Origin: Pseudanabaena sp. UBA1465
Lineage (GTDB): Bacteria; Cyanobacteriota; Cyanobacteriia; Pseudanabaenales; Pseudanabaenaceae
Assembly (NCBI GenBank): GCA_002325645.1
Contig: DCSN01000020.1
Span: 18,838 to 26,004, forward strand
Length of the DNA stretch: 7,167 nt
Direction: 5' to 3'
In this document: in pieces, positions 1 to 5,215 of the stretch
Layout of the letters: each line of letters opens with the position of its first letter
Numbering within the stretch: the stretch's first letter is position 1
Position numbers and translations under genes: made by a program
The notes under the pieces: generated by a model
Databases searched by the model: none
Told to the model about the DNA's origin: nothing
The model's input: only the letters and a program-made list of their open reading frames with translations

Positions 1-48
1 AAATTTATCTGGATTTTAAGAAAAACCTATATACAATCAACAATCAAG

Positions 49-95
49 CCCTATAAGGGAATGGTGGCGCAAAGCACCACTATTCCCTTATAGGG
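49..95 (+). terminator. Strong stem-loop, probable terminator of an off-window upstream gene
   Basis: The arms CCCTATAAGGGAAT (49-62) and ATTCCCTTATAGGG (82-95) are perfectly complementary over 14 bp. The stem continues inward with GGTG (63-66) pairing CACC (75-78), leaving a 3-base bulge at 79-81 and a loop GCGCAAAG. GGTTTT follows directly, which suits a rho-independent terminator on the + strand. No gene ends inside the window to its left, so the terminated gene would lie beyond the left edge. Each arm is itself nearly self-complementary, so the element could instead be a small dispersed palindromic repeat. Confidence 0.55.
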
Positions 96-98
96 GTT

Positions 99-127
99 TT
101 GTAAAAAGCTACAGTCACGGCTATACG
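99..127 (+). promoter_or_regulatory. Weak candidate sigma-70-type promoter for grpE
   Basis: TTGTAA (99-104) and TATACG (122-127) are separated by 17 bases and each matches its consensus at 4 of 6 positions. It lies just after the hairpin at 49-95 and would give a leader of roughly 115 nt. A TTGACT at 128-133 and a TAAAAT at 145-150 are also present but are only 11 bases apart, too close to work as a pair. No CIRCE operator (TTAGCACTC-N9-GAGTGCTAA) is visible, so HrcA control is not supported. Confidence 0.2.
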
Positions 128-151
128 TTGACTCAGATAAAGAGTAAAATC

Positions 152-178
152 GTTTTGATTGGCAAAAAACGTCAAAAC
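152..178. promoter_or_regulatory. Inverted repeat in the grpE upstream region
   Basis: GTTTTGA (152-158) and TCAAAAC (172-178) form a perfect 7-bp dyad with a 13-base spacer, so arm centres are 20 bp apart, about two helical turns. An alternative overlapping hairpin uses CGTTTT (151-156) and AAAACG (166-171). It could be an operator or a leader structure upstream of grpE. The arms are AT-rich, so chance is a real alternative. A shorter dyad TAGCA/TGCTA (202-206, 213-217) lies closer to the gene. Confidence 0.25.
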
Positions 179-248
179 TAACCCTCAAAAATATTAACTC
201 TTAGCAATTTACTGCTAGTCTGAAAAGCGCGAAAAGAGTATTACCGCA

Positions 249-989
249 ATGATCGAAGAAGAAAACATATCCAATGATGATCTCATCGATGAAGATGATG
301 ATGTTCTTGAGTCAAGATTACAACAACTTGCAACTGAAGAATTGAATCAACTCTCAAACCAAGAAGAGACACCAGCAGAAAGCTCACAACCCTCCGCTAC
401 ACCTGATAGCAAAGCTAGTGCCGCCGCCGCAACCCTCGAAAAAATCAACGGTTTGATCGCTGAGTCAACTACTCTTAAGGAGCAGTTAGATGAGCGTAAG
501 CAACAGTACTTGCGTTTATATGCCGACTTCGAGAATTTTCGTAAACGGACAGAACGCGACAAAGAAGAGCAAGAAGGCACGATTACATCCAAGATTCTCA
601 AAAAAATCTTGCCAGTAGTTGATGACTTTGAGCGAGCGCAGTTGCAAATTTCGCCTAAAAACGATGGTGAAGCTGCGATTCACAAAAGTTATCAATCGGT
701 ATATAAGCAATTGCTAAAATGCCTTAAGGAAACTGGTGTCGCCAGAATGGAAGCAGTCGGTCAAGATTTTGACCCTAATTTCCATGAAGCGATTATGCAG
801 GAGCCTTCGGCTCAGTATGACGAGGGCATAATTACCGAAGAGCTAAGACCAGGATACTTAGTGAGTGACGATCGCGTATTACGTCATGCCTTGGTTAAAG
901 TATCTTCGGGCAAACTTGACGGTGCTGATGGTGAGGATGGCAATGTATCAGAAAATTTACAAAACAATGAATCTAGTGAGTCTAACTAG
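249..989 (+). CDS. grpE: GrpE, nucleotide exchange factor of DnaK
   Basis: Cytoplasmic co-chaperone of 246 residues that releases ADP from DnaK and so resets the substrate-binding cycle; GrpE acts as a homodimer. Residues 1-60 are acidic then Ser/Ala/Pro-rich and probably disordered, with a run EDDD near 15-18. Residues about 62-125 form the charged helix of the dimer coiled coil (LKEQLDERKQQYLRLYADFE, then NFRKRTERDKEE). The C-terminal beta domain carries the family signature from FDPNFHEAI (174-182) to PGYLVSDDRVLRHALVKVS (201-219). Residues 220-246 are a polar, acidic tail. Length is usual for cyanobacterial GrpE, longer than E. coli (197) because of the added tails. The start has a weak AAGAG (234-238) as possible ribosome site. 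dnaK follows 126 bases downstream on the same strand, the expected partner. The paralogue-independent assignment is secure. Confidence 0.96.
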   Translation: MIEEENISNDDLIDEDDDVLESRLQQLATEELNQLSNQEETPAESSQPSATPDSKASAAAATLEKINGLIAESTTLKEQLDERKQQYLRLYADFENFRKRTERDKEEQEGTITSKILKKILPVVDDFERAQLQISPKNDGEAAIHKSYQSVYKQLLKCLKETGVARMEAVGQDFDPNFHEAIMQEPSAQYDEGIITEELRPGYLVSDDRVLRHALVKVSSGKLDGADGEDGNVSENLQNNESSESN

Positions 990-1008
990 ACTGCATTGTT
1001 AATAAATC

Positions 1009-1040
1009 ATTCAAGATGCGATCGCGATTGCATCTTGAAT
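1009..1040 (+). repeat. Near-perfect 32-base palindrome (hairpin) between grpE and dnaK, with a HIP1 site in its centre
   Basis: ATTCAAGATGC (1009-1019) pairs with GCATCTTGAAT (1030-1040). A G.T wobble (1020/1029) and two more A-T pairs bring the stem to 14 bp around a CGCG tetraloop (1023-1026). The HIP1 octamer GCGATCGC lies at 1018-1025. No run of T follows, so it does not look like a classic intrinsic terminator. In mRNA it could act as a processing or stability element that lets grpE and dnaK accumulate at different levels. That role is inference; the base pairing is directly visible. Confidence 0.6.
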
Positions 1041-1115
1041 TGCATTCTTAGGGTACATTATTCAGAAAATCACTAAGCTAAACTTTTAGAAAAGCTTTTC
1101 ACGGAACTGGCGATT

Positions 1116-2975
1116 ATGTCGAAAGTAATTGGGATTGACCTTGGTACGACAAACAGTTGTGTTTCGGTTTTAGAAGGTGGCAAACCTGTTGTCATCTCTA
1201 GCTCAGAAGGGGGGCGTACTACGCCGAGTATTGTCGCCTTTGTTAAAGATAGCAACGAACGGATCGTTGGACAGGTTGCCAAACGTCAATCCGTTACGAA
1301 CTCTGTAAATACGGTTTATAGTATCAAACGTTTTATTGGACGTAGCTGGTCAGAAACGGAAAGTGAGCGTCGTCGTGTTCCTTACACGACGGTAAAGGGC
1401 AAAGATGAAACCGTCGATGTCCAGATTGCAGATAAAAACTATACGCCCCAAGAAATTTCGGCGATGATCCTGCAAAAGCTGAAGCAGGATGCGGAAAATT
1501 ATTTGGGTGAAGAAGTAACTCAAGCGGTTATTACCGTACCTGCCTATTTCACGGATACGCAGCGCCAAGCGACTAAAGATGCGGGCGCAATTTCAGGCTT
1601 AGAGGTGTTGCGGATTGTTAATGAGCCAACGGCGGCATCTCTTGCCTATGGCTTGGACAAACAAGATCAAGACCAAATTGTTTTAGTGTTTGACCTTGGC
1701 GGCGGTACATTTGATGTGTCAGTACTGCAACTAGGCGATGGTATTTTCGAGGTCAAGGCAACTTCAGGCAATAATCACCTTGGGGGTGATGACTTTGATG
1801 CGGCGATCGTTGATTGGCTGATTGCTGACTTCAAGGAAAAAGAAGGTATTGACCTATCACAAGATAAAACGGCGATCCAAAGACTCAAAGAAGCTGCTGA
1901 AAAAGCCAAGATTGAATTATCTAGTGCGCCTTCAACTTTAATTAGTTTGCCCTTTATTGCATCTAATGAAACTGGTCCCAAAACGATCGAGCTAGACTTT
2001 ACCCGTTCCAAGTTTGATGAGATTACTAATAATTTAGTGAGAGCAACCCTCGAACCGACAGCCCAAGCTTTAAAAGATGCAGGGTTATTGCCAAAGGAAA
2101 TTAACCGAATTATCTTGGTTGGCGGTTCTACCAGAATTCCTTCAGTACAGGATGCGATCTCTAAGTTCTTTGATGGCAGAAAGCCCGATCAGTCAGTTAA
2201 TCCCGATGAAGCTGTGGCGATCGGGGCTGCTGTGCAAGCAGGGATTTTAGGTGGTGAAGTTAAAGATTTATTGCTTCTAGACGTAATCCCTCTCTCGATT
2301 GGGCTAGAAACCCAAGGCGGTGTATTTACCAAGAATCTAGAACGCAACACCACAATCCCTACGAGCAAGTCCCAAATTTTCTCTACTGCCGTTGACAATC
2401 AAGCTGCTGTCGAAATTCACGTTCTGCAGGGTGAACGCGCCATGGCAAAGGACAACAAGAGTCTAGGTAAATTTGAGCTAGAGGGGATTCGTCCTGCACC
2501 GCGTGGCATCCCGCAGATTGAGGTTTCCTTTGATATTGATGCCAATGGGATTCTCAAGGTGTCGGCACGCGATATAGATACTGGGGTTGAGCAAAGTATC
2601 AGTATTACGAATACAGGTGGTCTCAGCCCTAGCGAAATTGAAAGAATGCGGATGGAAGCAGAGGTATATGCTGATGAGGATACTGCACGCCGCGAATTAG
2701 CGAATATGCGGAACCAAGCGTCTAACCTAATCCGTACCGTTGAAGAAATTCTCAAAGAAAACGGTCCAACGGTGATTAGCCAAAGTATGCGCGAAGAGCC
2801 TCTTAACAATATGGCTAAGCTTAAGGGCTTGTATGAGTCTGAAGAGGCAACCTATGAAGATATTCAGATCGCTATTAAGCCATTGCAACAATCATTATTT
2901 GAGTTGACTCAAGCCGTTGAAAAATACTCTCAAGTTGAGCGAGTTAAACAAAAGCCTGGTGATAGTTTGGGATAG
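1116..2975 (+). CDS. dnaK: DnaK (Hsp70) chaperone with shortened C-terminal tail
   Basis: ATP-dependent cytosolic Hsp70 of 619 residues. The nucleotide-binding domain shows phosphate-1 GIDLGTTNS (6-14), Lys71 in SIKRFIGR, Glu170 in IVNEPTAA, phosphate-2 FDLGGGTFD (192-200) with Thr198, HLGGDDFD (221-228) and the adenosine motif LVGGSTRIP (334-342). The hydrophobic linker DLLLLDV is at 384-390, followed by the beta substrate-binding domain (about 393-500, including GERAMAKDNKSLGKFEL and DIDANGILKVSARD) and a helical lid (about 505-605). The lid ends in a tail of roughly a dozen residues closing in PGDSLG; the long Gly/Pro-rich stretch and acidic EEV/DAEF-type end common in main bacterial DnaKs are absent. 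Cyanobacteria carry several DnaK paralogues; which one this is cannot be settled from sequence alone. The start has only a weak GGAA (1103-1106). It follows grpE and is closed by a terminator; no dnaJ is adjacent. Confidence 0.96.
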   Translation: MSKVIGIDLGTTNSCVSVLEGGKPVVISSSEGGRTTPSIVAFVKDSNERIVGQVAKRQSVTNSVNTVYSIKRFIGRSWSETESERRRVPYTTVKGKDETVDVQIADKNYTPQEISAMILQKLKQDAENYLGEEVTQAVITVPAYFTDTQRQATKDAGAISGLEVLRIVNEPTAASLAYGLDKQDQDQIVLVFDLGGGTFDVSVLQLGDGIFEVKATSGNNHLGGDDFDAAIVDWLIADFKEKEGIDLSQDKTAIQRLKEAAEKAKIELSSAPSTLISLPFIASNETGPKTIELDFTRSKFDEITNNLVRATLEPTAQALKDAGLLPKEINRIILVGGSTRIPSVQDAISKFFDGRKPDQSVNPDEAVAIGAAVQAGILGGEVKDLLLLDVIPLSIGLETQGGVFTKNLERNTTIPTSKSQIFSTAVDNQAAVEIHVLQGERAMAKDNKSLGKFELEGIRPAPRGIPQIEVSFDIDANGILKVSARDIDTGVEQSISITNTGGLSPSEIERMRMEAEVYADEDTARRELANMRNQASNLIRTVEEILKENGPTVISQSMREEPLNNMAKLKGLYESEEATYEDIQIAIKPLQQSLFELTQAVEKYSQVERVKQKPGDSLG

Positions 2976-2976
2976 C

Positions 2977-3001
2977 TAAAGGGGGCAAGTTGCCCCCTTT
3001 A
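2977..3001 (+). terminator. Intrinsic terminator after dnaK
   Basis: TAAAGGGGGC (2977-2986) pairs perfectly with GCCCCCTTTA (2992-3001) around a five-base loop AAGTT. The GC-rich core is followed by CTTTGTTTC, a broken T tract. It begins two bases after the dnaK stop codon, which supports dnaK as the last gene of the grpE-dnaK unit and accD as separately transcribed. Confidence 0.8.
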
Positions 3002-3024
3002 CTTTGTTTCGATGATCGCCATGG

Positions 3025-3064
3025 CTTTAACTGAAGTGCAAAGCCTTTAACTGAAGTGCAAAGC
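3025..3064. repeat. Two exact tandem copies of a 20-bp unit
   Basis: Bases 3025-3044 and 3045-3064 are identical 20-mers beginning CTTTAACTG and ending GTGCAAAGC. GGCTTT (3023-3028) and AAAGCC (3040-3045) form inverted ends around the first copy. The repeat lies between the dnaK terminator and the accD promoter region and has no reading frame. It looks like a local slippage duplication or a remnant of a small dispersed repeat. The heptamer GCAAAGC also occurs in the loop region of the hairpin at 49-95, which may be chance. Confidence 0.85.
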
Positions 3065-3100
3065 AATGTATGATTACAGAATTGTGTTTGTACTTTTAGT

Positions 3101-3135
3101 TACAGTTGTCCTCTCTTAAAATATTGTCAACTGTA
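3101..3135 (+). promoter_or_regulatory. Inverted repeat flanking a possible -10 box upstream of accD
   Basis: TACAGTTG (3101-3108) and CAACTGTA (3128-3135) are perfect 8-bp complements with a 19-base spacer. A -10-like TAAAAT (3117-3122) sits between them, so the right arm would cover the transcription start and the left arm the -35 side; no good -35 hexamer is seen at the right distance. This layout suits an operator controlling accD, or alternatively a 5' leader hairpin. No matching regulator site is recognised. Confidence 0.35.
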
Positions 3136-3162
3136 CGCCTGTCCTGTGAACCGTAAGCCACT

Positions 3163-4137
3163 ATGTCACTTTTTGATTGGTTTGCCGAAACACGCTCTCG
3201 CGCAAGTGAAGCTTATCGCCGCAAAACCCCTAGTCTTAATCAAGAATCTCAAGAACGGGAAATCCCTGATGGTTTGTGGCATAAATGCTCTAGTTGTAGT
3301 GCTTTGACCTATGTTAAGGACTTAAAAACTAATTTGATGGTTTGTCCTGAATGTGGTCATCATAATCAGGTAAATGCCTATGAACGTATCGCTCAATTGA
3401 TTGACGCTGGCACATGGCAGGAAATGGACGCAGATTTAACTTCCTGTGATCCTTTAGGTTTTAAAGATCGTAAGCCTTACATCGATCGCATTAAAGAATA
3501 TAAACAAAAAACTGGTTTGAGTGATGGGGTAATTACTGGTACTGGCAAAATTGACGGTTGTGATGCAGCCCTTGCAGTGATGGATTTCCGCTTCATGGGC
3601 GGCAGTATGGGATCAGTTGTCGGCGAAAAAATTACCCGTATGCTGGAAACTGCGACGGCAAAGCGTTTTCCTGCCTTGATATTCTGTGCTTCTGGTGGGG
3701 CGCGGATGCAGGAAGGGATTTTGAGCTTGATGCAAATGGCGAAGACTTCGGCAGCACTGGAGCGCCATCGTCAGGCAAATTTGCTGTATATCCCAGTTTT
3801 GACTAATCCCACGACGGGCGGTGTTACCGCAAGTTTTGCGATGCTGGGTGATTTGATTTTGGCAGAGCCGAAAGCTTTGATCGGGTTTACAGGTCGTCGG
3901 GTAATTGAGCAAACCCTCAAGCAAAAAATTCCTGAAGGTTTCCAATCATCTGAATATTTGCTCGATCATGGTTTTGTGGATGCGGTTGTGCCAAGAACCA
4001 AACTAAAGCAAAATCTATCGATGATTTTGAAAATGCATCAACCTCAGCCAGAAATATCTGGTAATCAACATTTTAACGGTGTTGCCAAATCAGTTTTCCC
4101 GAATCTGTCTGATACCAAGTTAGCCTCTGAGTTGTAG
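3163..4137 (+). CDS. accD: Acetyl-CoA carboxylase carboxyltransferase subunit beta
   Basis: Beta half of the carboxyltransferase (alpha2beta2 with AccA) that moves the carboxyl group from carboxybiotin on AccB to acetyl-CoA, making malonyl-CoA for fatty acid synthesis. The 324-residue protein has an N-terminal zinc finger with Cys42, Cys45, Cys61 and Cys64 (C-x2-C-x15-C-x2-C). The crotonase-fold core shows GGSMGSVVGEKI (146-157), SGGARMQEG (177-185), TNPTTGGVTASFA (214-226) and LAEPKALIGFTGRRVIEQT (233-251), which form the acyl-CoA site and oxyanion hole. The length is normal for bacterial AccD. The last 30-35 residues are poorly conserved in the family, and about 21 of them are encoded in the 65-bp overlap with nagA on the other strand. 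accA is not nearby; scattered acc genes are usual in cyanobacteria. No clear ribosome site precedes the ATG, but the MSLFDWF start is typical. Confidence 0.96.
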   Translation: MSLFDWFAETRSRASEAYRRKTPSLNQESQEREIPDGLWHKCSSCSALTYVKDLKTNLMVCPECGHHNQVNAYERIAQLIDAGTWQEMDADLTSCDPLGFKDRKPYIDRIKEYKQKTGLSDGVITGTGKIDGCDAALAVMDFRFMGGSMGSVVGEKITRMLETATAKRFPALIFCASGGARMQEGILSLMQMAKTSAALERHRQANLLYIPVLTNPTTGGVTASFAMLGDLILAEPKALIGFTGRRVIEQTLKQKIPEGFQSSEYLLDHGFVDAVVPRTKLKQNLSMILKMHQPQPEISGNQHFNGVAKSVFPNLSDTKLASEL

Positions 4138-5080
4138 CGTTAGGTTCCATTCTGATTGCATGACGAGGTGCAGCGATCGCCAAATTAATCGCTTGCTCTG
4201 GGCTACAAACACCCCATTCAACCAAATTATTGACGGTATCTAGCAAAGGAAATGTCGTACCTGAGAGAGTGTCATCGGGTAGTCTGGCTGTGCCATTTTT
4301 AATCGTAATTTGGCGATCGTCCCAAGGATAAACGCCATCGGGTAAACCTAGTGGAGCTAGAGCATCACTGACTAGGAAAATTTTATCGGTCATCCGATAA
4401 AGCAGTTTCACCATTTGCGGCGAAACATGAACGCCGTCAGCGATTAATCCGCACCAAACCCGATCGCTTAATATTGCTTCACCCAATAAGCCGACATCGC
4501 GATGATGCAAACTGGGCATCGCATTAAAGGCATGAGTAACCATCGTTGCCCCTTGGGCGATCGCTGCCCTAGTTTGCTCAGCATTTGCCGTAGAGTGACC
4601 GAGACTGACGATGATATGGCGATCGCATAGATATTTAATAGTTTCCCCTGATGGATCGAGTTCAGGCGCGAGGGTGATAATTTTAATGATTTCGGTGTAG
4701 TCGCCCAGTAATTTTTGTAAGTTATCAAGATTAAGCGGCAACAAATGTTGTTGAGGATGTGCGCCCCGCTTGTCGGGATGTAAAAAAGAACCTTCGAGAT
4801 GTACGCCTAAAATTTTGGCTTCGTGGGGATTAGGATTTTGCTGTTGATTGGCGATCGCTTCAGCTAGAAAAAACAGCGATCGGTGCAACTGTTCAAGGTC
4901 GGCAGTAACGAGGGTAGGTAGAAATCCATCTAGTCCCTGTTGATATAGAAACCGACAAATTTTTGGTAACTTAGCAGCGCGATCGCTAGTTAAATCATTA
5001 AAAGGAACTCCTAAAGCTCCATTAATTTGGAGGTCAATTGCTCCTTGAGAAAAACAGATAAATTTATGTGCGTCTGTCAT
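4073..5080 (-). CDS. nagA: N-acetylglucosamine-6-phosphate deacetylase, N-terminally short
   Basis: Amidohydrolase-superfamily enzyme that converts GlcNAc-6-P to glucosamine-6-P and acetate in amino-sugar and cell-wall recycling. In 335 residues the barrel motifs are complete: IDLQINGALG (15-24), GVHLEGSF with metal ligand Glu96, SLGHS with His162, THAFNAMP with His183, ADGVHV with His218, and SDALAPLG with catalytic Asp239; LSGTT is at 272-276. The protein starts only about 14 residues before DLQING, whereas E. coli NagA has over 50 there, so the N-terminal strands of the small beta-sandwich domain are missing. An in-frame TAG six codons upstream, with no ATG, GTG or TTG between, rules out a simple longer start. 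The C-terminal strand segment (LTWYQTDSGKLIWQ) remains. The 3' end overlaps accD by 65 bp tail-to-tail. Five HIP1 octamers lie in this gene. No nagB adjoins. It may be active or a decaying copy; the conserved active site favours activity. Confidence 0.88.
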   Translation of the reverse strand: MTDAHKFICFSQGAIDLQINGALGVPFNDLTSDRAAKLPKICRFLYQQGLDGFLPTLVTADLEQLHRSLFFLAEAIANQQQNPNPHEAKILGVHLEGSFLHPDKRGAHPQQHLLPLNLDNLQKLLGDYTEIIKIITLAPELDPSGETIKYLCDRHIIVSLGHSTANAEQTRAAIAQGATMVTHAFNAMPSLHHRDVGLLGEAILSDRVWCGLIADGVHVSPQMVKLLYRMTDKIFLVSDALAPLGLPDGVYPWDDRQITIKNGTARLPDDTLSGTTFPLLDTVNNLVEWGVCSPEQAINLAIAAPRHAIRMEPNATTQRLTWYQTDSGKLIWQHR

Positions 5081-5115
5081 GATTTCTAGCGATCTCTAAT
5101 TATTTTGATCGAATC

Positions 5116-5149
5116 GAGAGTAGAGTAAGTACCTTCAGGGTGTACTCTC
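5116..5149. repeat. Inverted repeat / imperfect hairpin in the nagA-Uma2 divergent spacer
   Basis: GAGAGTA (5116-5122) is the complement of TACTCTC (5143-5149). An overlapping tighter fold pairs AGAGTA (5122-5127) with TACTCT (5143-5148) and TACC (5130-5133) with GGTG (5139-5142), with loop TTCAG and a two-base bulge. In the nagA direction this lies in the probable 5' leader; in the Uma2 direction it sits just upstream of a -10-like box. It could be an operator shared by both genes or an RNA leader structure. Confidence 0.4.
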
Positions 5150-5156
5150 TAGGATT

Positions 5157-5185
5157 GTTATAGGTTGAGCTATGATGATCGTTAA
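5157..5185 (-). promoter_or_regulatory. Candidate nagA promoter, overlapping a candidate Uma2 -10 box
   Basis: On the - strand, TTAACG (5180-5185) and TATAAC (5157-5162) are 17 bases apart and match the -35 and -10 consensus at 4 and 5 of 6 positions. Transcription would begin near 5150, about 70 nt before the nagA start. A + strand TATGAT (5171-5176; 5 of 6 with TATAAT) lies inside this spacer and could serve the Uma2 gene, though it has no convincing -35 box. If both are used, polymerases for the two genes would compete for the same DNA. Confidence 0.35.
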
Positions 5186-5215
5186 AATCACCCCAATTAA
5201 TCTAATTCTAATCTT

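Noticed and set aside
181..248. Possible CIRCE/HrcA operator before grpE, suggested by TTAACTCTTAGCA and a TAGCA/TGCTA dyad
   Set aside because: The arms do not match TTAGCACTC and GAGTGCTAA and the spacing is wrong, so HrcA control cannot be claimed.
2417..2809. 130-codon open frame on the - strand inside dnaK
   Set aside because: It lies wholly antisense to the conserved substrate-binding and lid region of DnaK, is Ser/Arg/Ile-rich in the manner of a shadow frame, and resembles no known family.
3025..3064. Tandem repeat as the start of a CRISPR array
   Set aside because: The two copies are directly adjacent with no spacer between them and there are only two, which does not fit CRISPR structure.
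3613..3945. 110-codon open frame on the - strand inside accD
   Set aside because: It is antisense to the most conserved catalytic core of AccD and has no recognisable domain, so it is best seen as a by-product of codon use.
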